The notes: generated by a model from the sequence alone, not told the origin. Positions 16,191-25,109 are shown, counted from the first letter of the stretch. The stretch is 49,486 nucleotides of DNA from Ruminococcus sp. (GCF_024691275.1 NZ_JAILNU010000042.1:1-49486), one strand, 5' to 3'. Numbers and translations are program-made.

Positions 16191-17599
16191 TGAGCAAAAC
16201 TAAGGATCTTGTTAAAAATACGGGCATTATCGGCATAGGAAAGCTTAGTTCGCAGATAGTTACATTTCTGCTTTTGCCGCTGTATACCAGTATATTATCC
16301 TCTGCTGAGTACGGAACGGTCGATCTTATACTGTCGTATATACAGCTTCTGCTGCCGATAGTTAATTTGCAGCTCGATCAGGCGCTTTTCCGCTTCCTTG
16401 TAAACAAAAGGGAAGACCGCAGCGAATGCAGGACGATTATTTCGACCATGGCATTTTTCTCAGTCATACAGCTGGTCGTATACATAGGCATCTTCGGAGT
16501 AGTTCAGCTGTTCATAGACAACAGATATAAATGGTTCTTTCTGCTGAATATAATCTGCTCGGTCTACTCCTCCTTTATGTCGAACTGTTCCCGCGGACGC
16601 GGACATAATATGAGCTATTCCATACAGAGCTTTATCGGAGTTCTGATGAATATCCTGCTGAATATCCTGTTTCTGGTCTTTGTGAAGATGGGCGCAAACG
16701 GAATGCTGTTAGCATCTGCATTGTCCTCGGTTTGCTCGGGAACATACGGACTTTTCAGCAATAAGGCGTATAGCTTTTTCTCGCTTTCAGCCGTTGACCG
16801 CAGCAGGATAAAGGAGTTTTATGCATACTCTGTTCCGCTCATACCAAATCAGCTTTCGTGGTGGATAATGAAGGCTTCCGACAAGACGGTGATAAATATA
16901 TTTGTGTCAATTGCCGCAAACGGACTTATCGCAGTTGCGTCAAAGTTTTCGAGCGCGTATATAATGGTCTATAATCTGTTCAACATGGCATGGGCTGAAT
17001 CAGTAGTGCTGCATATAAACGACAAGGACGGCAAGCAGTATATTGAAAAAACGGTGAACTCAACGTTCAATATATTCTTCTGCCTTTGCATCAGTGTGAT
17101 ATCGTTTATGCCCTTTGTATACAGATTTTTTGTGCCGAATGCAGAATATTCCGACGCTTACGGACTTATCCCCATATACATGACAGCAGTCTTCTTTAAT
17201 GTAATAGTCGGGCTATACAGCGCACTATACGTTGCGAATAAGGATACAAAGGCTATAGCCGTCACCAGCGGAGTTTCGGCAGCTGTGAATATAACCGCAG
17301 ACTTGATGCTGGTCGGGGTGATCGGAGTATATGCAGCTCCAGTCTCCACAGCATTGGGATTTGCAGTGATAATGGTGTACAGGTATTTTCATTCGAGGAA
17401 GTACATGGTCGTAAAGCTGGAAATGAAGAATATCCTCGGAGCACTTGCTGTTGGAAGTCTTGTGATAGCGCTGTATTATATCAATTACACAGCAGCTAAT
17501 ATCCTTTCGGCAGCTGTAAGCGTGGCATACGCGCTGATATTCAACAGGGATATCATAAAAAGCTGCATAAGCACCATAAAAAAGCGAGCAGCGCGATAA
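16190..17599 (+). CDS. Wzx-type polysaccharide flippase
   Basis: A 469-residue polytopic membrane protein of the MOP superfamily. The N-terminus KNTGIIGIGKLSSQIVTFLLLPLYTSILSSAEYG (quoted in two parts by position, residues 9-29 and 30-42) is the classic Wzx/oligosaccharide flippase opening. About 12-14 membrane segments follow, with the central PLIPNQLSWWIMKASDKTVI and a Lys/Arg-rich C-terminus. It would flip lipid-linked repeat units outward for the Wzy-like polymerase. The start overlaps the previous stop as TAATG. It is the last gene of the operon, followed by a strong terminator. Confidence 0.9.
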   Translation: MSKTKDLVKNTGIIGIGKLSSQIVTFLLLPLYTSILSSAEYGTVDLILSYIQLLLPIVNLQLDQALFRFLVNKREDRSECRTIISTMAFFSVIQLVVYIGIFGVVQLFIDNRYKWFFLLNIICSVYSSFMSNCSRGRGHNMSYSIQSFIGVLMNILLNILFLVFVKMGANGMLLASALSSVCSGTYGLFSNKAYSFFSLSAVDRSRIKEFYAYSVPLIPNQLSWWIMKASDKTVINIFVSIAANGLIAVASKFSSAYIMVYNLFNMAWAESVVLHINDKDGKQYIEKTVNSTFNIFFCLCISVISFMPFVYRFFVPNAEYSDAYGLIPIYMTAVFFNVIVGLYSALYVANKDTKAIAVTSGVSAAVNITADLMLVGVIGVYAAPVSTALGFAVIMVYRYFHSRKYMVVKLEMKNILGALAVGSLVIALYYINYTAANILSAAVSVAYALIFNRDIIKSCISTIKKRAAR

Positions 17600-17607
17600 T
17601 ACAGACA

Positions 17608-17645
17608 GCCGCCGCAGTCACTTAGTGACTGCGGCGGTGCTTTTA
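17608..17645 (+). terminator. Terminator of the exopolysaccharide operon
   Basis: CCGCCGCAGTCACT (17609-17622) and AGTGACTGCGGCGG (17624-17637) form a very stable GC-rich stem, followed by TGCTTTTATG. It also separates the operon from the convergent minus-strand paralogue gene. Confidence 0.9.
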
Positions 17646-17693
17646 TGATCTCTCAGGGAAAATGCCGAAAGCACAGAATACCATTCAGCTTGT

Positions 17694-18905
17694 TTATTTC
17701 AGCAGATTACGGAAGGTATTCGGCGAGCAGTTATAGAAGTTAGTACCGATGTTTGATGTTGTGGAGTTCCAGTAAAACTCTATGGTGCTGTATTTGCCGA
17801 TATTGTCCATCAGCCAGGTGTTGCGGCTGAAAGCGTATTTATAGCCGCAGTTGAGGAGTCCCTGCAGCTTGCCCACACCCGAACCGTTTGCCCAGCTCTG
17901 GTCTGATATGCCCTGATTCACACCTGCTCCGATGCATATTTTCAGAGTATCGCCGTCGGATTTGAAGGCTTCAAATTTATTCTGACGGAAAGCGGAAGCT
18001 GTTGAGCCGTTTGCGGTTGTTATGAGGTCAGTACCGCCGCGAAGTCCGTCATAGACAGTGTTTTTTTCGTAGGTGTATGTCTTTTTGAAGTTGGTGAATG
18101 TACGGCTTCCGTTGATGTAAGTGCATTTAAGGTTTTTGAGTATCGTGTAGGTCGAAGAAGTCGAGTTCCCGAACATGATCGAGCCGCTTCTTGGCAGAAC
18201 GCCCTCAAAATGCACCTTTGTGACAAGTCCGTCATAGCCGTTATAGTCCATCTTCAGAACGGGAGTGCTGAATGAAGTGGTTGAATCTGAGCAGGTGAAC
18301 TTCATCTTCGGAACATAGCAGTCATACATTACAAGATCGCCGCTGTATTTGCTGCTGTTCTGATCGAATGAGTAGTTCTCAATGCCGAAGTCGTAGAACG
18401 GGTCTGCGCACTCGTCGGAAAAGAATGATGACTTGTCCTTGTTTTTGTTGTCGAAGAACTGGAGTGCCCAGTGTATCGTATCGGAGTATGCAGGGTTATT
18501 GTCGTAGCGCAGGCATACAGCACGGTCTGTAAGTGTGCCGTTTTTCTCTCTGACCTTAACGTATATCTTATCGGCATTGAATTTGGTCATATCAAGATAA
18601 TCTTCTCTTGCAACGTGCTTGTTCAGGAGTGCGAACACGCCGTTGTAGATAACGTAATTATCAGCTTTAACAGCAACAGCATTTATTATGGAGTTAGCTG
18701 CTGCGTATTCGCCCTTGAAGGTGGGCAAGCCTGCCTGATTAGGCTTCAATTTCCAGTATACGCCTGAATCCTCGCCGTCATATATATTGTTAAGGTATGT
18801 GACATTATCCGAGGTCACATCATAAGCAAGAGCTGTCATATTTACAGGAAGTGCAAGAGCTGCTGCGGCGGATAATGCTGCGATAGTTTTGATAAGCTTT
18901 TTCAT
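17694..18905 (-). CDS. Secreted protein of unknown function, paralogue 4
   Basis: A 403-residue exported protein with a clear signal peptide (MKKLIKTIAALSAAAALALP, cleavage after ALA near residue 27). No known domain is recognised. It is a divergent member of a four-gene tandem family. Shared traits are the signal peptide, a middle block where a residue pattern like DGDTLKICIGAG matches NTLYIYIGKK in the others, and the C-terminal motif NFYNC followed by a short hydrophobic tail (NTFRNLLK). It has its own GGAGGA ribosome site and is last in the minus-strand array. The extracellular role is unknown; binding of a cell-surface or dietary ligand is possible. Confidence 0.8.
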   Translation of the reverse strand: MKKLIKTIAALSAAAALALPVNMTALAYDVTSDNVTYLNNIYDGEDSGVYWKLKPNQAGLPTFKGEYAAANSIINAVAVKADNYVIYNGVFALLNKHVAREDYLDMTKFNADKIYVKVREKNGTLTDRAVCLRYDNNPAYSDTIHWALQFFDNKNKDKSSFFSDECADPFYDFGIENYSFDQNSSKYSGDLVMYDCYVPKMKFTCSDSTTSFSTPVLKMDYNGYDGLVTKVHFEGVLPRSGSIMFGNSTSSTYTILKNLKCTYINGSRTFTNFKKTYTYEKNTVYDGLRGGTDLITTANGSTASAFRQNKFEAFKSDGDTLKICIGAGVNQGISDQSWANGSGVGKLQGLLNCGYKYAFSRNTWLMDNIGKYSTIEFYWNSTTSNIGTNFYNCSPNTFRNLLK

Positions 18906-18926
18906 TGGTATATCCTCCGTAAAATA

Positions 18927-20222
18927 TTAATAGAGAGCGCTGCGGACATTGCCTGCAGTGCAGTTGTAGAAATTGGTGCCCATACTTGCTGATGATGCAT
19001 CTCGGTAGAACTTAACGTTTTTGACCTTTTTGAGCTGAGTTTTTATCCAGCTGCAGTTTCTTAATCTGTCACCGTGATTTTCAATAAATGATTTAAACTG
19101 ATCTTTGCCCGGTGCTTCAGTAGTAGTAAACAAATGGTATTTTTGGAATTCGAGCTTTCTGCCGATGTAGAGGCTAAGTGTTGTACCATCTACTCTGGCA
19201 CAGATAAAATCGCCATCATAGAAAGCGGCCTGATTATCTGCTTCGATCTCGGTAAGTAATCCTTCATCAGTTATAAATCCCTGATAATTTGTATGAGTAT
19301 AATCGGAAATGAATGATGATACGCAGTCATTTTTATTTATCTTTACTGTTCTCCTGAATTTATTTGTGGAGTATACAGCATTTCCGCCGCATTTATAAAT
19401 GACTTGGAGATTGTTGAATATGGTGTAATCGAGAGTTCCCGGGACAGAGGTTCCGAAAGCGAGATATTTGTCCTTATAAGGATTGAGTATATGGAACTTT
19501 ATTTTTGTGCGGAAGCCCATACCGTTTTCCTTAGTTTCAAGAACAGGCTCATCAAAATCTATGATAATAGGAGCATCGCTTCCGAAATCCAGACCGGAAA
19601 GGTAATAATCGTCCAGATAAAGGTAGCCTTCGTAGCAGCTTCCCGGGAGACTTACAAGATCACTCATATATAATTTGTTGAGTATAGTGTGGTTTACATC
19701 ATATTCACTGAGCATTCTCAGACCGTAATCCACAACATAATCATCTGTTCCGGGGACAGCAGACGGCTCATCAGGGAAAACATCGTCCCATGAGTTGTTG
19801 TTGTATTCCAGGCAGAGCGCAAGGCCAGCGTTTTTTAGACAGAGCTTATCCACATATTTTTTAGCGTTTGCGATAGTTGCAGATGTTGCAACGTCCTTGT
19901 CAAGGAGACCGAGCATATGTCTGTTGCCGAAGGGCTCGCCGTTTACGTCAACAGGTACAGATAATCTGAAAGAATCCTTTGTATCAAGGAAGGATTTTTG
20001 GAACATTGGAAGATTGTCCTGAAGAACATGAGTGTTCCATGCAATACCTCTTAATGAAAAAACGCTTGAGGTGCTTGGAAGAGTATTTTTCAGTTCATAG
20101 CTTCTTGTTTTTTTTACGTAGTCTGCCTGAGATACATAATAAGCTGATGCGGTGAGATTTGCAGGGACAGCAATAACTGCCATAGTTGAAAGTGCTGCGA
20201 TAGTTTTGATGAATTTTTTCAT
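18927..20222 (-). CDS. Secreted protein of unknown function, paralogue 3
   Basis: A 431-residue exported protein. The start is set at ATG 20222 (MKKFIKTIAALSTMAV) behind ACGGAGGAAAA; the open frame extends 33 codons upstream without a ribosome site. The signal peptide is nearly identical to those of the two genes upstream. It shares the GTTLSLYIGRK block and the C-terminal TNFYNCTAG motif with the rest of the family but is otherwise diverged. No catalytic motif was recognised. It ends 21 bp before the next gene's start, so paralogues 3 and 4 are probably co-transcribed. Confidence 0.8.
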   Translation of the reverse strand: MKKFIKTIAALSTMAVIAVPANLTASAYYVSQADYVKKTRSYELKNTLPSTSSVFSLRGIAWNTHVLQDNLPMFQKSFLDTKDSFRLSVPVDVNGEPFGNRHMLGLLDKDVATSATIANAKKYVDKLCLKNAGLALCLEYNNNSWDDVFPDEPSAVPGTDDYVVDYGLRMLSEYDVNHTILNKLYMSDLVSLPGSCYEGYLYLDDYYLSGLDFGSDAPIIIDFDEPVLETKENGMGFRTKIKFHILNPYKDKYLAFGTSVPGTLDYTIFNNLQVIYKCGGNAVYSTNKFRRTVKINKNDCVSSFISDYTHTNYQGFITDEGLLTEIEADNQAAFYDGDFICARVDGTTLSLYIGRKLEFQKYHLFTTTEAPGKDQFKSFIENHGDRLRNCSWIKTQLKKVKNVKFYRDASSASMGTNFYNCTAGNVRSALY

Positions 20223-20291
20223 GATAATTTTCCTCCGTTTATAAGTTATAATATAGATTCCTTTGTTTATATTTATCAGACTGTAAATTGG

Positions 20292-20317
20292 ATCAGGGAA
20301 GAAAAAACTTCCCTGAT
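20292..20317 (-). terminator. Intercistronic hairpin in the paralogue array
   Basis: ATCAGGGAAG (20292-20301) and CTTCCCTGAT (20308-20317) form a perfect 10-bp stem with a six-base A/T loop just after the stop of paralogue 2. No T tract follows on the minus strand, so it may be a partial terminator or an mRNA-stabilising stem rather than a full stop signal. Confidence 0.5.
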
Positions 20318-20329
20318 TCAATATAATTA

Positions 20330-21676
20330 TTAGCCGTTGTTAAGTCTGTAGAGAAGGTCGCTTGCATAGCAGTTATAGAATGAACTGTTGCTATAAGAAT
20401 TTGGTGTTGCATCAGAATAGAAATAAACACGAGTTGCCGTGCTCAGCTGACTTCTTAACCATCTGCAATGACCTAATTCATCTCTTCCCATGGTTCTGAA
20501 GAATGCGTTGAACTTTGTAATACCTGTTGAAAACCAGTCATTATTTTTGCGACCATCTAAATAGACATCTTTTAAATAATGGTCGTATTTCTTGCCGATA
20601 TAGATGTAAAGTGTATTGCCGCTGCGTTTTGCAGCAACGAAATCGTTATTTTCAAAGTATTTTTTGTCGCTTCCGCTAACTTCTCTGAGCAGATCATCAG
20701 GATATTCATAGCATCTTATAAGTCCCTGATATCTGTTATTTCTTTCATAGAATTCGCTCTTTGGGATAGAAAGCTTTTTATTTCCGTTTGGAACATTGCT
20801 GTAGGAGTCAATATAATTATACGGTGTTCCGCTGCCATTGACGGTAGCCTTTAAGCCTGTCATGATATTATAAGTGTTATTGCCTGATGTAGAAACCGTT
20901 GATAAGCCGAGCAATGTGGTCTTTTCTATTTCAGGGTTTCTGACAATGAATTCAACCTTTGTACGGAAGCCTATACCATCAGGATTCGGTTCAAGAACAG
21001 GTTCATAGAATGTAGTATAAGGATCGGTGCTTGTAAGCTTCAGACCTGCTACATAATAATCCTCCAGATACATATAACCTCTGAAGAAGCCGTTTTGTTT
21101 GATATAGTTATAGTTAAGGTTAGTTGTATCGCTAAAAGTGAACTTATTGAAAATATCCTGTAAGTACGGACCTTCGAGCATTCTCAGACCATAATCACAC
21201 AGTGAGTTATCTATATCCTCCTCATACTCCGTTCCTGTTAAGGAATCTCTGCCTGAGTTGTCTTTGTATTCCAGTACAAGAGCATAATAACGTTTATCTT
21301 TTTCTGTTTTTGCACTTCTAACAGAGAGATTGTCTACATAATGCTTTGCATTCTGTATATTTTGAGTTGAAGCAATATTATCGTAAAGAAGTGCAAACAT
21401 ATCACATGGGCCGTATTCTTTTTTGTTTTTGTCAACGGTTGCATAGTATGTGTATTTGCCTCTTGAATTAAGAAGCCTGTCTGTTAATATCGGCAGTCCG
21501 TCCTGATTGTTATCATATTCCCAGCGCTGACCTCTTCCCGCTGATGTATCATAGTTTATCAGCGGATTAGATGAGTTGGCAGGGCTTGCAGGATAAGCAG
21601 ATGCGGTGAGATTTGCAGGAACCGCAAGAACTGCCATAGTTGAAAGTGCTGCGATAGTTTTGATGAATTTTTTCAT
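20330..21676 (-). CDS. Secreted protein of unknown function, paralogue 2
   Basis: A 448-residue exported protein with signal peptide MKKFIKTIAALSTMAVLAVP and cleavage after ASA. The mature part is rich in Tyr, Asn and Asp, with no known domain. Its last 140 or so residues (from YQGLIRCYEYPDDLL to the end) are almost identical to those of paralogue 1, also at DNA level, whereas the middle is only moderately similar. It ends with SSFYNCYASDLLYRLNNG. The ribosome site ACGGAGGAAAA precedes the ATG. It lies 32 bp downstream of paralogue 1, so one operon is likely. Confidence 0.82.
   Translation of the reverse strand: MKKFIKTIAALSTMAVLAVPANLTASAYPASPANSSNPLINYDTSAGRGQRWEYDNNQDGLPILTDRLLNSRGKYTYYATVDKNKKEYGPCDMFALLYDNIASTQNIQNAKHYVDNLSVRSAKTEKDKRYYALVLEYKDNSGRDSLTGTEYEEDIDNSLCDYGLRMLEGPYLQDIFNKFTFSDTTNLNYNYIKQNGFFRGYMYLEDYYVAGLKLTSTDPYTTFYEPVLEPNPDGIGFRTKVEFIVRNPEIEKTTLLGLSTVSTSGNNTYNIMTGLKATVNGSGTPYNYIDSYSNVPNGNKKLSIPKSEFYERNNRYQGLIRCYEYPDDLLREVSGSDKKYFENNDFVAAKRSGNTLYIYIGKKYDHYLKDVYLDGRKNNDWFSTGITKFNAFFRTMGRDELGHCRWLRSQLSTATRVYFYSDATPNSYSNSSFYNCYASDLLYRLNNG
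20334..20765. repeat. Near-identical paralogue 3'-end segment (copy also at 21713-22144)
   Basis: The roughly 430 bp covering the C-terminal third of paralogue 2 match the same part of paralogue 1 with only scattered substitutions, mostly silent. Upstream of this segment the two genes drop to clearly lower similarity. The abrupt change points to gene conversion or a recent partial duplication. Confidence 0.75.
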
Positions 21677-21708
21677 GATGTTTTCCTCCGTTTATATAAA
21701 TTATATTA

Positions 21709-23037
21709 TCAGCCGTTGTTAAGTCTGTAGAGAAGGTCGCTTGCATAGCAGTTATAGAATGAACTGTTGCTATAAGAGTTTGGTGTTGCATCAGAATAGA
21801 AATTAACACGAGTTGCTGTGTTCAGCTGATCTCTTAACCATCTGCAATGACCTAATTTATCTCTTCCCATGGTCTTGAAGAATGCGTTGAACTTTGTGAT
21901 GCCTGTTGAAAACCAGTCATTATTTTTGCGGCCATCTAAATAAACATCTTTTAAATAATGGTCATACTTGTCACCAATATAGATGTAAAGTGTATTGCCG
22001 CTGCGTTTTGCAGCAACGAAATCGTTATTTTCAAAGTATTTTTTGTCGCTTCCGCTAACTTCTCTGAGCAGATCATCAGGATATTCATAGCATCTCATAA
22101 GTCCCTGATATCTGTTATTTCTCTCATAGAATTCGCTGTTTGGGATAGATATCGTTTTCTTTGAAACCCTTCCGATATTGCTGTAATTTTCAATGGCGTA
22201 TGAATTTGTTCCGCTGCCGTTGCAGGTTATCTTCAAACCTGTCAGGACATCAAAGTTTCGTGTGCCTGCTGTGGAAACAGTTGATGAACTGAATAATATA
22301 GTCTTCTCTATTTCAGGTTTGCGTATATGGAATGCGATCTTTGTTCGGAAACCTGTTTTTTTCGGTTCGAGTACAGGTGTATCAAACGTTGTGTACGGAT
22401 CGGAGCTTGTGACTTTAAGTCCTGCGATATAAAAATTGTCAAGGTAAAGATAACCTGTATATGTGTTGTATTGTTTAAAGTAGTTGTAGTTAAGATCGGA
22501 CAGATCACTCGTATAGAACTGGTCGAGAACGTGAGTTAAATATGGACCCTCAAGTGTTCTCAGTGCATAATCAAAATATTCATAGTTCGGAGTAATGCTT
22601 GGTCTGTTTCGGTGTGAATCCACCTTTGAATAATTATTATACTCCATACAAACAGCGTAATAGCTCTTATTACCCTTAGAGCTTCTTACAGAGATGTTGT
22701 CAACATAAGGCTTTGCCTGCTGTATGCGTGATGATTCGGCAATGTCGCGGTGAAGGATCGCAAAAAGAGCACCTGCGCCGTATTCACGTCCGCCTGTCAC
22801 TGTAGCGTAGTATGTGAATTTTCCTTTTGAGTCAAGATAGTCCTTGAATAATACAGGGTTATCGACCTGTTCGAGTCCGCCCCATGTGAATCCCGCTCCA
22901 CCGTAGGTGGATTCATTGATGATCGGATTGTTTGGGTAACCCGCCCTGATATCGGTTGCACTTGCTGTGAGATTTGCGGGAACAGCAAGAACTGCCATAG
23001 CTGAGATCGCTGCGATAGTTTTCATGACCTTTTTCAT
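21709..23037 (-). CDS. Secreted protein of unknown function, paralogue 1
   Basis: A 442-residue exported protein, first gene of the minus-strand array. ATG 23037 (MKKVMKTIAAIS) is chosen because GGAGGAA lies 6-7 nt upstream; the five-codon extension to TTG 23052 would start inside that site. A signal peptide ending near ASA is followed by a Tyr/Asn/Asp-rich mature protein without known motifs. It ends in SSFYNCYASDLLYRLNNG. Divergent transcription from a LytTR-type regulator across a region of 20-bp-spaced repeats suggests that the regulator controls this array. Confidence 0.82.
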   Translation of the reverse strand: MKKVMKTIAAISAMAVLAVPANLTASATDIRAGYPNNPIINESTYGGAGFTWGGLEQVDNPVLFKDYLDSKGKFTYYATVTGGREYGAGALFAILHRDIAESSRIQQAKPYVDNISVRSSKGNKSYYAVCMEYNNYSKVDSHRNRPSITPNYEYFDYALRTLEGPYLTHVLDQFYTSDLSDLNYNYFKQYNTYTGYLYLDNFYIAGLKVTSSDPYTTFDTPVLEPKKTGFRTKIAFHIRKPEIEKTILFSSSTVSTAGTRNFDVLTGLKITCNGSGTNSYAIENYSNIGRVSKKTISIPNSEFYERNNRYQGLMRCYEYPDDLLREVSGSDKKYFENNDFVAAKRSGNTLYIYIGDKYDHYLKDVYLDGRKNNDWFSTGITKFNAFFKTMGRDKLGHCRWLRDQLNTATRVNFYSDATPNSYSNSSFYNCYASDLLYRLNNG

Positions 23038-23142
23038 AATAAATTCCTCCAATAATTTGTTTTTATATTTTATGCTTTACGAAAACTTTTTATCTCGTTT
23101 CCGTAACAACAGTTTATCATATTGTACAAAAGATTTCAATAA

Positions 23143-23233
23143 TTTGCGACAAAACGTTGTATTTTGCGACGAAAGGCTGAATATGACGACGAAATGTACA
23201 AAAATTGCACTAAGCTGCCGTTTCTGTGACAAA
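23143..23233. promoter_or_regulatory. Direct repeats with 20-bp period, likely LytTR operator
   Basis: TTTGCGACAAAA (centred 23149), TTTGCGACGAAA (23169) and ATGACGACGAAA (23189) have their CGAC cores at 23147, 23167 and 23187, exactly 20 bp apart. A weaker copy, TGTGACAAAT, lies in the same phase at 23227. LytTR-domain regulators are known to bind paired direct repeats about 20-22 bp apart on one DNA face. The adjacent plus-strand gene encodes such a regulator. A further GCGACGAAC abuts the regulator's own -35 box (23299-23307), suggesting autoregulation. Confidence 0.65.
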
Positions 23234-23307
23234 TGGGCAAATTTGACTGTTCGTCTGTAAAAATGTACACTTCGTCGTAAAAAAATGGCGTCTTATCCGC
23301 GACGAAC

Positions 23308-23337
23308 TTGACAACAATTTTATATCTGTGATATAAT
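23308..23337 (+). promoter_or_regulatory. Promoter of the LytTR regulator gene
   Basis: TTGACA (23308-23313), 18-bp spacer, TATAAT (23332-23337) with extended -10 TGA, 35 bp before the start codon. Confidence 0.85.
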
Positions 23338-23372
23338 TATTTTGCGATAATTAGGCGCAGGAGGGCGTTCTT

Positions 23373-25097
23373 ATGTCATTACACAAAGCAATCGCAATAA
23401 TTTTTTCGGATTTCAAAAACGACTATAATGACGGATACATCATCGGAATACAGAATCAGGCTAACGCTTACGGCTATCGCACATTTACTTTTTCTATGCC
23501 ACAGACCAGCGAATTATACACAAACAGTGAAGAATGGGTGTATGAGCTGATAGACTATGACCGATATGACGGCATTATTTTTGTTGAGCACACTTTTTCC
23601 ACTCATAAAAGCCTTATCCCGCCTATAGAGAGGGCTCTGCGGGAAAATTGCCGCTGCCCTGTGGTGGTGATTGGCGGATCGAATACCTTGCCGAATGTGA
23701 TCGGAATGGAGAACAGGCACAATTTTGAGAAAGTGGTAGAGCATCTTATCACTGTTCACGATTGCCGCTCAATTTACTGCCTCGGCGGCGAAAAAAGCAT
23801 CGCTGACGAACGTATTGACGCATTCATCAGAGTGATGAAGCGCCACGATCTCCCGTGCGGAGATGAGAACCTGCTTTACGGAGGATACTGGATATCAGGT
23901 GCAGAGGCTCTGGCAAAGGATATAGCCTACGGTACTGTTGAAAAGCCTGATGCCATTGCCTGCCTTAACGATGAGATAGCATACGCGCTGATAAAGCAGC
24001 TGTTTTTTGTGGGCTTGCGTGTGCCTGAGGATATCCTTGTTACAGGTTTTGATGATTCGTCCTATGCGTCCAACAGCGCGGTTTCCATTACGACGTATAC
24101 TGCGGATACTCCTTTTTGCGGTCAGAGAGCTGTTACGCTGCTCCATTCGCTCATAACAGGGAATGAGATCGAGCAGATCAAGCAGAAGAAACATTGTGTC
24201 ATCACGGGTGACAGCTGCGGCTGCGGAAGAAAGAGCAGGCTTAATGTCCGTGCAAAACTGGACGAGCTCCACAAAATGGAGACAGCCAATATGGAGTTCA
24301 GAAACAGCTGCTTTGAGGAAAAGCTGTACAAGGTCAATTCGCAGGAGGAGCTTTCGCTGTTCATAAAGAACCACAAATACCTTATCCGCAATCAGATAAG
24401 CGTGAGCGTAAACCTTATGGAGCAGGAAGACGAAGATGCCAGATGCATATTCCTGAAGGACTACCTTATTAACGGCGAAACGGCGGATTTTCGGGCTAAG
24501 AATATATATCCCGATATGTTTTCCTTTGGAGCTATACAGAATATCCATGTTCTTCCGCTGGTTTTTGATAAGAGAGTGTACGGCTTCATGACCATTGGAT
24601 ATGCCGATCCGAATGTCTATACGCTCCACGCAAAGCAGTTCGCAAACAGGATAGCGATAGGTGCGGAGATACTTCGGGTGCGTCAGAATTTGGCAGAATC
24701 CGACAAGCTCCGACACAGCGAGATGCAGATCGACATTCTGCCGCAGGGAATAGATGCGAAGAAAATTGCTGCTGCGATAATGGTCATAAATAAGGGTTCA
24801 ATGACAAAGGTGCCGCTGGAGAATATCCTTTACTTTGAATCGGGCGAAAAGAAGGTATATGCTGCAATGAAAAGCGGTAAATACGAGATAAAGCAGCGTT
24901 TGTTCGAGCTTGAAGAAATGCTTGCCGAGAGAAACTTCCTTCGCATTTCACGTTCTGTTATTATAAATATGAACAAGACTGTAGGATATAAAAACGGGTT
25001 CAACCGAACACTTCTCGCTGTATTGTCCAACAAGGAGGAACTCCACGTATCAAGGACATACGGCGACAGCTTCAAGAAGAAGCTTGAGGAATACTGA
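23373..25097 (+). CDS. Regulator with PBP-like sensor and C-terminal LytTR DNA-binding domain
   Basis: A 574-residue cytoplasmic regulator. Residues about 1-285 resemble the type I periplasmic-binding-protein fold of LacI-family sensors (AIAIIFSDFKNDYNDGY, YDGIIFVEH, AIACLNDEIAYALI, VTGFDDSSYAS). The usual LacI N-terminal helix-turn-helix is absent. A Cys-rich joint (SCGCGRKSR) is followed by a GAF-like middle domain (about 310-440). Residues 477-574 are a LytTR domain: PLENILYFESGEKKVYA, then FLRISRSVIINMNKTV and LHVSRTYGDSFKKKL. It would bind a small ligand, probably a sugar, and act on 20-bp-spaced direct repeats between it and the divergent secreted paralogues. The ATG follows AGGAGGG. 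PBP-like sensors joined to AraC or GGDEF domains are familiar; joined to LytTR they are not familiar to me. Confidence 0.85.
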   Translation: MSLHKAIAIIFSDFKNDYNDGYIIGIQNQANAYGYRTFTFSMPQTSELYTNSEEWVYELIDYDRYDGIIFVEHTFSTHKSLIPPIERALRENCRCPVVVIGGSNTLPNVIGMENRHNFEKVVEHLITVHDCRSIYCLGGEKSIADERIDAFIRVMKRHDLPCGDENLLYGGYWISGAEALAKDIAYGTVEKPDAIACLNDEIAYALIKQLFFVGLRVPEDILVTGFDDSSYASNSAVSITTYTADTPFCGQRAVTLLHSLITGNEIEQIKQKKHCVITGDSCGCGRKSRLNVRAKLDELHKMETANMEFRNSCFEEKLYKVNSQEELSLFIKNHKYLIRNQISVSVNLMEQEDEDARCIFLKDYLINGETADFRAKNIYPDMFSFGAIQNIHVLPLVFDKRVYGFMTIGYADPNVYTLHAKQFANRIAIGAEILRVRQNLAESDKLRHSEMQIDILPQGIDAKKIAAAIMVINKGSMTKVPLENILYFESGEKKVYAAMKSGKYEIKQRLFELEEMLAERNFLRISRSVIINMNKTVGYKNGFNRTLLAVLSNKEELHVSRTYGDSFKKKLEEY

Positions 25098-25109
25098 TAA
25101 TGCGCAAAC

